Positions 32,018-40,829 of a stretch of 64,000 nucleotides of DNA are shown here, one piece after another. The translations under genes were made by a program, and so were the position numbers. The stretch is taken from positions 1-64,000 of the forward strand of contig NZ_WHJH01000035.1 in assembly GCF_011682145.1 (NCBI RefSeq), written 5' to 3'. This DNA is from Massilia mucilaginosa (lineage in GTDB: Bacteria; Pseudomonadota; Gammaproteobacteria; Burkholderiales; Burkholderiaceae_D). Within the stretch, counting starts at the first letter, position 1, and every line of letters starts with the position of its first letter. Below the pieces are notes generated by a model that saw only the letters and a program-made list of their open reading frames with translations, was not told where the DNA came from and searched no databases.

Positions 32018-32959
32018 TCACCCCGCCGGCCGCCGGTTGGCAATCCCGAACGGCACATGCACCATCGGTATCGTTCCACCGGGCGAGGACGTCAAATGCG
32101 TCAGCTGGTCGTCGAAAAAGATGTGCGGCTTGAAGATCGACAGCACGCGCGTCTTGTTCATGCCGCCCAAGAAGAAGGTCTCGCTGGCCGACACGCCCCA
32201 GCTTTTGAGCGTGGTCACCACGCGCTCGTGCGATGGGGCGTTGCGCGCGGTGATAATCGCAATGCGCAGCACTTTCTTGTAGTCCGGGTCGCGCCGCTGC
32301 GCGCGTTCTTCCAGCTTCTGCATCAGCGACAGCTTGCGGAACATCTCGGCCAGGGGCCCGGGCTGGTGCGGCACCGCCATGTGCAAGGTCTCGTGGGCGT
32401 GGAATTCTTCAAGATTGTTATTGCGCTTGAAGATGGTCTCCGATTCGTCGTCGGCGATCACGCCGTCGAAGTCGAAGGCCACGCGCAGTTCGATATCGTC
32501 ATCGTCGTCGACGATTTTCGACGGCAGCACCAGCCCGGCCGGATAGTTGGCCGCAATGGCGCTCTTGACGTCTTCTTCGTTCGCGCTCAGGAACAGTGCC
32601 GCGTTAAACGCCGGCAGGTAGGTGTAAGGCGACTTGCCGGTGATGAAAGCGGCGCGCGAAATATCGAGCCCGTAATGGGCCATCGAGCGCATCACGCGCA
32701 GCCCGGTTTCGGGCGAGTTGCGCGACAGGAGCACCACTTCGACCGGATGATGGCGCGGGAATACCTTGTTGATGTTGAGGAAGCGCCGGATGAAGGGAAA
32801 CGCCACGCCCTTGCCCAGGATGACATCCAGATTGCGCTCCTGGTACCTGCGGTATTCATCCGGTCCGCTGTCCAGGTACACCTGGTGCGAGGCGGTCAGG
32901 TCGAACAGGGCGCTCGACGCCACGCCAATGACCAGCTTGCGCTCAATCTCGAAGGGCAT
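32018..32959 (-). CDS. 5'-nucleotidase (NT5C1-type, PF06189-like)
   Basis: 313 residues. The family start is IGVASSALFDLTASHQVYLD, followed by SRNSPETGLRVMRSMAHYGL and ISRAAFITGKSP. A HAD-type nucleophile is in LRVAFDFDGVIADDESETIF, with IAIITARNAPSHERVVTTLK for the Ser/Thr motif. The acidic metal motif is in HIFFDDQLTHLTS. Members dephosphorylate nucleoside monophosphates in the cytosol. It is 12 bases downstream of the HDOD gene on the same strand, so the two likely form one unit. Confidence 0.85.
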   Translation of the reverse strand: MPFEIERKLVIGVASSALFDLTASHQVYLDSGPDEYRRYQERNLDVILGKGVAFPFIRRFLNINKVFPRHHPVEVVLLSRNSPETGLRVMRSMAHYGLDISRAAFITGKSPYTYLPAFNAALFLSANEEDVKSAIAANYPAGLVLPSKIVDDDDDIELRVAFDFDGVIADDESETIFKRNNNLEEFHAHETLHMAVPHQPGPLAEMFRKLSLMQKLEERAQRRDPDYKKVLRIAIITARNAPSHERVVTTLKSWGVSASETFFLGGMNKTRVLSIFKPHIFFDDQLTHLTSSPGGTIPMVHVPFGIANRRPAG

Positions 32960-32971
32960 CGATGGTCCTCA

Positions 32972-33967
32972 TTATTCGTCCTCGTTGCGGAGTTCTTCGA
33001 AACAGGCCAGGCCGGCGGCGTCGAGCCCTTCGACAACGAACGGGTCATCCTCTTCGAAGTGGGCCGAGTCGACCAGCATGCGCAGGCGGCTGAGCATGTC
33101 GGCCAGCGCCACCACTTGCGACAACGGCGCGCCGTCAGGGTCGCCGGCCTCGCGGATGGCGTTCGTCACGGTCTCGGGAAAGCCCCACGCTTCGGCGATC
33201 CGCACCGACAGCACGCGCGCGTGCGCATGCAGCGCCGAGACGAATTCTTCGGACTGCGGCAGCGACGCTTCGGTATTGGCCTGGTCGAGCACGCGGAAGG
33301 CGACGATCAGGCCCATATTGTGCAGCAGCCCGGCGAAATAGGCTTCGACCGGATTGGCGCGCACCGAGGGCGCCAGCACGCTGGCGGCGAGCGCGCATTT
33401 TTCGCACTGGCGCCACAGCAGCGGCGTGGAAAGCTGCGAAAACGGCCCCGGATGCATGCTCATGATCACCGGCAGCAGCGAGGCGCGTCCAACCAGCATG
33501 CGCAGCCCGTTCACACCCAGCAGCATGGTGGCCCGTTCGACCGTGGTCACCGGGTCGTTGGCGTGATAGTGCGGGTGGTGGCAGGGGCGGTTCGCCTCGC
33601 GCAGCACTTCGGCGATCAGTTCCTTGTCTTGCGCGAGCTGGCGCGCCAGGTCGGCGCCGGAGACGCTGCTGTCGCGCATGGAGCGCAGCAAGGGCGTGAA
33701 CACGGCCGGCCGGCTGGGCGCGAGGGTGATCTCGTCGAGCGGCTGCTGGGTCATGTAGGCCAGGTCGACCACGAGGACTTTTTCGTCGCTCGACGGGCCG
33801 CTGTTGGGCGTGATGCCGGCCAGCCAGCGGTAGAACAGCACGTCGACCATGCCCGCGTGCGCAGGGTCGGGCGCCCGCGTCCTGGCGGGGGCGGGTGCTG
33901 CCACGGGGGCGGGCGCGGGAGCGCTCTCCTCGCTGTCGCCGCCCAACAAATTCTTCAGCCATTTCAT
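32972..33967 (-). CDS. HDOD-domain protein
   Basis: 331 residues. A Pro/Ala-rich linker (APAPAPVAAPAPARTRA) precedes the HDOD domain. Visible blocks include VERATMLLGVNGLRMLVGRA, LHNMGLIVAFRVLD with the Met-Gly loop of the domain, and RIAEAWGFPETVTNAIREA. HDOD is related to HD phosphohydrolases but lacks their catalytic His/Asp set; it acts in signalling, often with chemotaxis or c-di-GMP circuits. No output domain is attached. It precedes the 5'-nucleotidase gene by 12 bases. Confidence 0.85.
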   Translation of the reverse strand: MKWLKNLLGGDSEESAPAPAPVAAPAPARTRAPDPAHAGMVDVLFYRWLAGITPNSGPSSDEKVLVVDLAYMTQQPLDEITLAPSRPAVFTPLLRSMRDSSVSGADLARQLAQDKELIAEVLREANRPCHHPHYHANDPVTTVERATMLLGVNGLRMLVGRASLLPVIMSMHPGPFSQLSTPLLWRQCEKCALAASVLAPSVRANPVEAYFAGLLHNMGLIVAFRVLDQANTEASLPQSEEFVSALHAHARVLSVRIAEAWGFPETVTNAIREAGDPDGAPLSQVVALADMLSRLRMLVDSAHFEEDDPFVVEGLDAAGLACFEELRNEDE

Positions 33968-34107
33968 TGCTTGTTCTCTTTTACCTGCACAAAGGCTGTC
34001 ACCCCGATTTTACATGATTACTCAGTAGAAACTTAGGGTTGCGTTGCCCGGCGTCGTGTCTGGTGCACGAATGTTTGCTGAACGTGCATGTTGACTTTGT
34101 GTGAAGC

Positions 34108-34962
34108 TTAATCGCAATCAAACAGGACGACGGTGACGTTATCGCGGCTACCGTCGCGCAAGGCGGTGGCGATCAGTTCCTTGCAGCAATCGCCGAGTTG
34201 GTCCGGGCGGGCGTCGGCCAGCAGGGCGGCGATGCGTTCGTCGGGCGTGGACCCGTACATGCCGTCGCTGCACAGCAGGTACAGGTCGCCGGGCTGGACG
34301 GCCTGGATGTGCAGTTCCGGGCGCACGTCGCCCGAGGGGCCGATCGCTTGCAGCAGCAGGTTGCGCGGCGGCAGGTTTTCGGTGGCGCCGGCGTCGACGG
34401 CGTCCTGGTACATGGTCTGGTCGCGCGTGAGCTGGGTCAGCTGGCCGGCGCGGTAGCAGTACAGGCGGCTGTCGCCGACGTGGAAGGCCAGCAGCGGGGC
34501 GCCCGGTGCCGGTTGCCAGACGCCGGTGAGGGTGGTGCCCATGCCGCCGCCGTCGCCGCGCCGGTTGGCCAGATTGGTCTGGTACATGCGCTGGTTGACG
34601 AATTCGACCGCGTCGTGCAGCGTGACCATGCCCGACAGGATGTCCTCGCTCCAGATGGCGTCCGGATCGGTCGATTCGGGGTCGAACGGGCTGGCGCGGA
34701 AATTCGGCGCCGCCATGCCGCTGTCCGGATCGGTGCTGGCGCGCAGGAACTGGGCCAGCGAGCTCAATGCTTCGGCGCTGGCGATCTCGCCCGATTCGTG
34801 GCCGCCCATGCCGTCGGCCACGGCCACCAGGCCCAGGCTGGCGTCGATCAGGAAGTTATCTTCGTTCGAGGGGCGTACGGTGCCGGTGTCGGTCATGCCG
34901 AAAGCCGTACCGGCGGCGAGGCGGTGCGGTGTGGACGGTGAAAGTTGCTTCCAAAAATACAA
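34108..34962 (-). CDS. PP2C-type Ser/Thr protein phosphatase
   Basis: 284 residues. Metal-binding motifs are in order: TGTVRPSNEDNFLID, VAVADGMGGHESGEIAS, GGMGTTLTGVW, AFHVGDSRLYCYRAGQL, LLCSDGMYGSTPDERI and GSRDNVTVVLF. Such phosphatases remove phosphates from Ser/Thr of proteins and are the usual opponents of bacterial eukaryote-like kinases. The closest kinase in this window is the TPR kinase at 19.4 kb, 13 kb away, so a pairing is only a guess. The gene is upstream of the HDOD unit with a 140-base gap. Confidence 0.92.
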   Translation of the reverse strand: MYFWKQLSPSTPHRLAAGTAFGMTDTGTVRPSNEDNFLIDASLGLVAVADGMGGHESGEIASAEALSSLAQFLRASTDPDSGMAAPNFRASPFDPESTDPDAIWSEDILSGMVTLHDAVEFVNQRMYQTNLANRRGDGGGMGTTLTGVWQPAPGAPLLAFHVGDSRLYCYRAGQLTQLTRDQTMYQDAVDAGATENLPPRNLLLQAIGPSGDVRPELHIQAVQPGDLYLLCSDGMYGSTPDERIAALLADARPDQLGDCCKELIATALRDGSRDNVTVVLFDCD

Positions 34963-35213
34963 GGCGTCTCCTGAGGGTGGACTGACGTGAGTCAGTCGCG
35001 CATGATTGCCATGCTAGCACGCAGGGTGCGCTTTGTCCGGGTCAATACCGTAAAAACCGGTTCAGGGTGCGTGCCGGGACGGGCCGGCGCGCCGCCGCGC
35101 TGCGCCAGGCGTGCGCGCGCCCGGTCGAGCTGGGCGGCGGCGTGTTTCCGTCACCTGGCGAGGACGTTGACGATCCAGCCGGCGCTCCCCTCTGCCGGGC
35201 GACCACGAAAAAA
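34963..35213. other. Non-coding stretch with no clear gene
   Basis: No open frame with a ribosome site, repeat or RNA structure is seen here. It contains an ACTGACGTGAGTCAGT inverted repeat just upstream of the phosphatase gene (34981-34996), which could be an operator. The rest is G+C-rich and ends at the terminator of the next gene. Confidence 0.5.
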
Positions 35214-35240
35214 GCGCCTTGTCAACGTTCAACAAGGCGC
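35208..35240 (-). terminator. Terminator after the AT-rich hypothetical gene
   Basis: On the minus strand a 9-base stem GCGCCTTGT with loop TGAACGTTG and ACAAGGCGC runs into TTTTTTCG. It lies 45 bases past the stop of the 35285-35803 gene. Confidence 0.85.
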
Positions 35241-35284
35241 TTGCCAGAAGTTCCCACCGAAGCGACTCGCACATCATCGCGCCT

Positions 35285-35803
35285 TTATGGCGGCGGGGCG
35301 GATGAAAAATTCTCACACCTCATCCCATCCGTAGAAGTTTTCTTGAATAATTTTTTCTTTTCATCAACAATCCAAGCGGAGTTTGCTGATAGAGACGCAA
35401 CACCATCTTCTTTATTCAAAAGAGCAAAAATCAATTCTGATTTTTCTTTATTGTGTATCGTGCATTTTCCAGTAAATTCTACCAAGTTTTTTGAATCGTC
35501 TGGAACTTGTAAAACATCGTGGATCAGAAACTTCTTATCCTCAAGCAGGATAAATTTATTCCCACAAATCATCCAGTATCCTGCGAGCAATCCTTCAGAA
35601 ATGTCATCCATTCCCAAATTTTTGAGGCCTAAGCTTTTATGCCTGGCCTCAATAGCCACCACTTTTTCATTCTTTACGTGCCTGCCGATAAGTTTCTTGG
35701 AAATTTCTGATCCACATTGAATGGTGCTGAACGTATCGCTTGCAAAAGAAAATTTGCCGCAAAAAAACGAAAGTATCAGGAGAGAATAAGTTCCAGGTTT
35801 CAT
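35285..35803 (-). CDS. AT-rich hypothetical secreted protein, foreign-looking
   Basis: 172 residues, unrecognised. It starts MKPGTYSLLILSFFCGKFSF with a signal peptide ending near FASD, so it is exported. The mature part has a few Cys (TIQCGSEISK, MICGNKF, GKCTIHN, MRCENF), which could form two disulfides in the periplasm. Its codons are AT-rich (many AAA, ATT, TTT) and contrast sharply with every neighbour, which points to recent transfer. It has its own strong terminator. No mobility gene is attached, and the flanking OPT and PP2C genes are normal in composition. Confidence 0.8.
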   Translation of the reverse strand: MKPGTYSLLILSFFCGKFSFASDTFSTIQCGSEISKKLIGRHVKNEKVVAIEARHKSLGLKNLGMDDISEGLLAGYWMICGNKFILLEDKKFLIHDVLQVPDDSKNLVEFTGKCTIHNKEKSELIFALLNKEDGVASLSANSAWIVDEKKKLFKKTSTDGMRCENFSSAPPP

Positions 35804-35895
35804 TTGCGGTATTTGCGTTTTTGCAGCATCTCATTGACTGGTCCACGGATCGCCAGGACGCCGGCCGGCGCCCTGGCAGGGCAATTGCGCCGGGG

Positions 35896-37878
35896 TCAGG
35901 CGGCGACTTTTTGGGCGCTGCGTGCGGCCCAGCGATACAGGCCGCTGACGATGGCCGCGCCCAGCACCAGCGCGATCAGCATGTGCGTGGTTTCGCCCAT
36001 GGCGTTGGGAATGGCCAGCGGTTCGGCGACATTGGTGGCCACGATCAGGCCGGCCAGGCCGACGTTGAACAGGCTCTCGCCGACGATAAAGCCCGACATG
36101 ACCAGCACGCCGATGCGCTTGGCCGCGTCGCCCCAGGTGGCGCTGCTGACGGCCCGTTCGAACATCCAGCCGGCCAGCGCGCCGACGATCACCGGCGCCG
36201 TCACCGCGGCCGGCAGGTAGATCGCCAGGCCCACGCCCAGCGGCGGCAGGCTGTAACGCTCGCGGCTAGCCTTGCGGATGACGAAGTCGGCGACCACCAG
36301 GATCAGGCCGAGCAGGACGCCGTAGCCGATCAGTCCCCAGTCCAGGTTATTGCCGATGACGCCCTTGGCCAGGGTCGAAATCAGGGCCGCCTGCGGGGCT
36401 GCCAGCGGATCGTCGCCGACCACGCCCACGTTCGGGGCGCCGGCAAAGCCCTTGGCTTTGTTGAGCAGGTCCAGCACCAGCGGGACCACGGTGGAACCGG
36501 CGGCCACGCCGATCAACAGGCCAACCTGCTGCTTCCACGGGGTGGCGCCTACCAGCTGGCCGGTTTTCAGGTCTTGCAGGTTGTCGTTGCCGATCACGGC
36601 GACGGCCAGCACCACGGTGGTGACGAACAGCGCGTAGGCCACCAGCGCATGCGCCACTTCCGGACCCATGACGTGCTTGCCGACGAAGCCGACGCTGAGC
36701 GAGGCGCCCAGGATGGTCAGGATGGCGATGCCGGACACCGGCGAATTGGACGAGCCGATCAAACCGGCCATGTAGCCGCAGACGGCGGCGGCGAACACGC
36801 CGGCGATCAGGATGTAGCCGACACCGACGGCCACCAGCGGCAGCGAGAGGCTGGCCAGCACGCCACCTTGCAGGAAGCTGGCCAGCAGCCAGCCGGCCGG
36901 CACCATGGCCAGCAGGGTCACCAGGCCGACGATGAAGATCGGCAGATCCTGCTCGGCGCGGTCGATGGATGCGCCTTCGGCCTTGGCCTTGCGGGCCGCT
37001 TCCAGGGCCGACTTCAGGCCGCCCATCACCGGTTTGCCGAGCGTGGCGAGGGTCACGATGGCGGCCGCGCCGATGGCGCCGGCGCCGATCATGCGCACTT
37101 TGGAACTCCACATGCCGAGCGCCTGGTCGGCGGCCGACAGGGCCGGCTGCGGGTCCATCGAGGTCAGTACCGGCACCAGGATGGCCCAGGCGATGACCAG
37201 GCCGGCCAGCATGGCCATGCCGACGGTGATGCCCATCAGGTGGCCGGCGCCCAGCAGGGCCAGCGAACTGGCCGCGCCGATGCCGGTGGCGCCGCTGCCG
37301 GCCTTGAAGTAGATGGCCACTTCGGCGGCCATCAGCTTGGCGCCGGCGGCGGCCGCGAACAGGGCGGAGGCCACGCTGCCCCAGATCACCGCCATCAGAC
37401 CGAGCTTGCCCTCGGCCGCGCCGCTGCGCGAGGAGGTGCCGACCTTGAGCACTTCGGCCGCGGCCACGCCTTCCGGGTAGGGCAGGTCGGACTGCGACAC
37501 CAGCGCGCGCCGCAGCGGCACGGTGTACATCACGCCCAGCACGCCGCCGATGGCGCAGGCGCCGAAGACGGGCCAGAACGGCACCTTGGCCCACCAGCCG
37601 ATCATGATCAGCCCTGGCAGCACGAAGATCACCGACGCCAGCGTGCCCGCCGCCGAGGCGATGGTCTGGACGATGTTGTTTTCCTGGATGGTGGCGTCCT
37701 TGAAGGCGCTCAGCAGCGCCATCGAGATGACGGCGGCCGGGATCGAGGTCGCGAAAGTGAGTCCGACTTTCAGGCCCAGGTAGACCTGGGCGGCTGTAAA
37801 GATCAGGGTGATGACGATGCCGAGGAGGACTCCTCGGATCGTGATTTCTTTTGGTCCGGCCAGTGCGACAATCGCCAT
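35896..37878 (-). CDS. OPT-family oligopeptide transporter
   Basis: 660 residues with about 14-16 hydrophobic segments. The family start is KEITIRGVLLGIVITLIFTA, then AAQVYLGLKVGLTFATSIPA and the conserved QENNIVQTIASAAGTLASVI. SDLPYPEGVAAAEVLKVG and LIGSSNSPVSGIAILTILGA follow, all typical of OPT proteins. They import oligopeptides or metal chelates by proton symport. ATG 37878 has TGGAG 7 bases upstream and is preferred over ATG 37932. It lies downstream of the PBP1A gene with a 90-base gap and looks monocistronic. Confidence 0.92.
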   Translation of the reverse strand: MAIVALAGPKEITIRGVLLGIVITLIFTAAQVYLGLKVGLTFATSIPAAVISMALLSAFKDATIQENNIVQTIASAAGTLASVIFVLPGLIMIGWWAKVPFWPVFGACAIGGVLGVMYTVPLRRALVSQSDLPYPEGVAAAEVLKVGTSSRSGAAEGKLGLMAVIWGSVASALFAAAAGAKLMAAEVAIYFKAGSGATGIGAASSLALLGAGHLMGITVGMAMLAGLVIAWAILVPVLTSMDPQPALSAADQALGMWSSKVRMIGAGAIGAAAIVTLATLGKPVMGGLKSALEAARKAKAEGASIDRAEQDLPIFIVGLVTLLAMVPAGWLLASFLQGGVLASLSLPLVAVGVGYILIAGVFAAAVCGYMAGLIGSSNSPVSGIAILTILGASLSVGFVGKHVMGPEVAHALVAYALFVTTVVLAVAVIGNDNLQDLKTGQLVGATPWKQQVGLLIGVAAGSTVVPLVLDLLNKAKGFAGAPNVGVVGDDPLAAPQAALISTLAKGVIGNNLDWGLIGYGVLLGLILVVADFVIRKASRERYSLPPLGVGLAIYLPAAVTAPVIVGALAGWMFERAVSSATWGDAAKRIGVLVMSGFIVGESLFNVGLAGLIVATNVAEPLAIPNAMGETTHMLIALVLGAAIVSGLYRWAARSAQKVAA

Positions 37879-37967
37879 CCAGTGCTCCAGTATGTATGAG
37901 GGTGCAAAAAAGCGTCCCATCATAGCTGGCAAAGGGCGAACGCGGAAGCGAAATGCGAAGCGGGCGC

Positions 37968-40397
37968 TTAACCCCCCGCCTGCGATTCGGCGCCGTGGTT
38001 GAACTGCGGCTGCGGCGCGGCCGGCGTGCCTGGCGCCGGCGCCTGGCCCGGCTCACCCGGCTCCCCAGGTTCGCCCGGCTCCGCGCCATCGTCCGGCAGC
38101 GCCGGCAGCTCGTTCATGTCGATCGTCTTGAACTCGCTGCTGCCCGCGTATTCGGCATAGATCCAGTCGTCGTCCTCGCGCAGCACGCCTTCCGGCGCCG
38201 GGCGTTCCTTGGCCGGGCGCTTGTCGAGCGCCGCGCGCATGTAGTCGACCCAGATCGGCATGGCCAGGGTGGCGCCGAACTCGCGCCCGCCGAGCGAACG
38301 CGGATCGTCGTAGCCCATCCAGGCCACGCCCACCACATTGCCGGCGTAGCCCGCGAACCAGCCGTCGAAGGCGTCGCTGGTGGTGCCGGTCTTGCCGGCC
38401 AGGTCGTTGCGGCCCAGCGCCCGGGTGGCGCCGGCAGCGGTGCCGAAGCGGGTCACGTCGCGCAGCATGCTGTCGACCATGAAGGCGTTGCGCTGGTCGA
38501 TCACGCGCAGCGTTTCGTCGGCGACGGCGGGCGCCGGCGTTTCAAGCAGGATGGTGCCGTTGCCGTCGGTGATCCTGGCGATCAGGTAGGGCTTGACCGA
38601 AAAGCCGCCGTTGGCGAACACCGCGTACGCGCCCGCCAGTTGCAGCGGCGTGACGGCGCCGGTGCCGAGCGACATGGTCAGGTTCTTCGGGTGGCGCGCC
38701 AGGTCGAAGCCGAACTTGCCGAGGTATTCATGGCCGTAGCCGACCTCGATGGCGCGCAGCAGGCGCACGGTCGGCACGTTCTTGGAATGCACCAGGGCGC
38801 GCCGCATGCTCACTTCGCCATCGAATTTGCCGTCGTCGTTTTGCGGGCTCCAGGTGGCGCCGTTGGCGCCGCTCGGCATCGACAGCGCTTCGTCGAGAAT
38901 GCGGGTGCCCGGCGAAAAGCCTTTTTCCAGCGCCGCCGAATACACGAACGGCTTGATCGCCGAACCTGGCTGGCGCCAGGCCTGGGTCACGTGGTTGTAC
39001 TTGTTCAGGCCATAATCGAAGCCGCCGACCAGCGCGTGGTAGGCGCCGGTGGCCGAGTCGATAGCGACGAAACCGGCCTGCACCTGCGGCAACTGGACGA
39101 TCGACCAGGTTTTGCTGTCCTTGTCTTTATCCTTGACCCGGTCCTGGGCGATGCGCACCACCGCGCCCGGACGCAGCTTGATGGCCGCCTTGGCGGCAGG
39201 CGCCAGCGCCGGCGCCACGAAGCGCAGGCCGGCGCCGGAAATCTCGATGCGCTCGCCGTCCATGGTTTCGACCGCGACCAGCTTGCCCGATACTTCGGTC
39301 ACCACGGTGGCCGCCAGGCCGTCGCTGACCGGGCGCTTGCGCAGTTCTTCGCGAATCTCGTCGGCGCGTTCCTGGGCGTCCGAGGGCAGGTCGATGAAGG
39401 ACTCCGGGCCGCGGTAGCCGTGCCGCTGGTCGTACGCCAGCACGTTGCGGCGCAGCGAGTCGTAGGCGGCGTCCTGTTCGGCCTTGAGGATGGTGGTGTA
39501 GACGCTGATGCCGCGCGTGTAGGCCTCGTCCCTGTATTGTTCGAACACCGCCTGGCGCGCCAGTTCGGCCACATATTCGGCGTGAATGTCGAATTCCTGG
39601 CGCTTGGCGGCGATGCGCATCGGTTCTTCCTTGGCGGCGGCGTACTGGGTGTCGTCGAGGTAGCCCAGTTCGCGCATGCGCCTGAGAACAATCATCTGGC
39701 GCTTCTTGGCGTTGCGCGGATTGACCGCCGGGTTGTTGCCGACCGGGTCGCGCGGCACGCCGGCCAGCATGGCCATTTCGGCGATCGAGAGCTGGTCGAG
39801 GCGCTTGCCGAAGTAGGCCTGGGCGGCGCTGGAAAAGCCGTACGAGCGCCGTCCCAGGAAAATCTGGTTCATGTACAGTTCGAGGATCTTGTCTTTCTTG
39901 AGCGCGGCCTCGATCTTGAAGGCGAGGGCGATTTCGTCGGCCTTGCGCCCCAGTTTCTTGTCGCGCGTGAGGAAGAAGTTACGCGCCACCTGCATGGTGA
40001 TGGTCGAGGCGCCTTCGCGAAAGCCGCCGCGCAGGTTGGCGCGCGCGGCGCCGGCCGCGCGAATCCAGTCCACCCCGCCGTGCGAGTAGAAGCGCGTGTC
40101 TTCGATGGCCAGCACGGCGTTTTTCATCATGGCGGGCACCTTCTCGATCGCCAGGAAATCGCGGTGTTCTTCGCCGAATTCGCCGATCAGCACATTGTCG
40201 GCCGTGTAGATGCGCAGCGGGATCTTGGGCCGGTAGTCGACCACGGCGTCGATGGCCGGCACGCGCGGTACGATCACGCCGTAGAAGTAGCCGAGCAGGC
40301 CAAGCACCGCCAGCAGGCCGGCGGCGATTGACAGGAGCACAGCGCGAATGATGAATGTGCGCGTCAACCAGCGCTTGGGTAAGGAGTCTGTAGTCAA
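37968..40397 (-). CDS. mrcA: Penicillin-binding protein 1A (bifunctional)
   Basis: 809 residues. One N-terminal helix (about 16-38) precedes the glycosyltransferase domain: AVLAIEDTRFYSHGGVDWIR, GASTITMQVARNFFL, KILELYMNQIFLGRRSYGF. An OB-like insert is followed by the transpeptidase with S-x-x-K in WRQPGSAIKPFVYSAAL, S-x-N in VHSKNVPTVR and K-T-G in DLAGKTGTTSDAFDGWFAGY. The tail is Pro/Gly-rich with EPGEPGEPGEPG repeats. It polymerises and cross-links peptidoglycan at the inner membrane. The start is TTG 40397. The pil genes usually divergent to it in relatives are absent here. Confidence 0.94.
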   Translation of the reverse strand: MTTDSLPKRWLTRTFIIRAVLLSIAAGLLAVLGLLGYFYGVIVPRVPAIDAVVDYRPKIPLRIYTADNVLIGEFGEEHRDFLAIEKVPAMMKNAVLAIEDTRFYSHGGVDWIRAAGAARANLRGGFREGASTITMQVARNFFLTRDKKLGRKADEIALAFKIEAALKKDKILELYMNQIFLGRRSYGFSSAAQAYFGKRLDQLSIAEMAMLAGVPRDPVGNNPAVNPRNAKKRQMIVLRRMRELGYLDDTQYAAAKEEPMRIAAKRQEFDIHAEYVAELARQAVFEQYRDEAYTRGISVYTTILKAEQDAAYDSLRRNVLAYDQRHGYRGPESFIDLPSDAQERADEIREELRKRPVSDGLAATVVTEVSGKLVAVETMDGERIEISGAGLRFVAPALAPAAKAAIKLRPGAVVRIAQDRVKDKDKDSKTWSIVQLPQVQAGFVAIDSATGAYHALVGGFDYGLNKYNHVTQAWRQPGSAIKPFVYSAALEKGFSPGTRILDEALSMPSGANGATWSPQNDDGKFDGEVSMRRALVHSKNVPTVRLLRAIEVGYGHEYLGKFGFDLARHPKNLTMSLGTGAVTPLQLAGAYAVFANGGFSVKPYLIARITDGNGTILLETPAPAVADETLRVIDQRNAFMVDSMLRDVTRFGTAAGATRALGRNDLAGKTGTTSDAFDGWFAGYAGNVVGVAWMGYDDPRSLGGREFGATLAMPIWVDYMRAALDKRPAKERPAPEGVLREDDDWIYAEYAGSSEFKTIDMNELPALPDDGAEPGEPGEPGEPGQAPAPGTPAAPQPQFNHGAESQAGG

Positions 40398-40481
40398 AAC
40401 AATGTCCGCCAGTGCGGGCCGTGCCAGGAGTGACGGCCCAGTCCCGGCGAATTATAGTCGATCGCTTTTATGGCCCCGTTT

Positions 40482-40829
40482 TCATGGGAGCCACATCAAC
40501 CCGGCCAGCGCGGCCGGCACCAGCAGCAGCGCCGACCACGCCGTGGCGCGCGGCGCGTACGGCAGCAGGAACACCAGCGGCAGCGCCCCGGCCGACAGGA
40601 AGCCGAGCCACAGCACGATGCCCACGGTCGCGCTCCACGCCGCCACGCAGGGCGGCAGCGCCAGCGCCAGCAGGAGCGCGCCGCCGCCCCGCAGCCCGAC
40701 GCGCTGCCGGCGCGACGGTTCGCGCCCCCATGCCTGTTGATGATGGCGGTCCATCGCCAGGCACAGGAGCGTCATGCCGCCGTACGCCAGGCCCAGCGCC
40801 GCAGCGCCGGCGATGAGGGTATTGCTCAT
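40482..40829 (-). CDS. DUF3325 small membrane protein of the iron operon
   Basis: 115 residues with four hydrophobic segments. It starts MSNTLIAGAAALGLAYGGMT and contains LLCLAMDRHHQQAWG, the signature loop of DUF3325 proteins found next to PepSY-TM ferric reductase-like genes. No reaction is known. Its ATG overlaps the PepSY-TM stop (ATGA), the last of a chain of such overlaps, so it is the final gene of the operon. Confidence 0.82.
   Translation of the reverse strand: MSNTLIAGAAALGLAYGGMTLLCLAMDRHHQQAWGREPSRRQRVGLRGGGALLLALALPPCVAAWSATVGIVLWLGFLSAGALPLVFLLPYAPRATAWSALLLVPAALAGLMWLP

Noticed and set aside
34108-34962. Direct pairing of the PP2C phosphatase with the TPR kinase
   Set aside because: The two genes are 13 kb apart in different units and share no visible regulatory site, so the link is only a possibility.
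35740-40331. Plus-strand open frames covering the OPT and PBP1A genes
   Set aside because: Both are antisense shadows; the products are Gln/His/Gly-rich and the opposite frames carry clear transporter and transpeptidase motifs.
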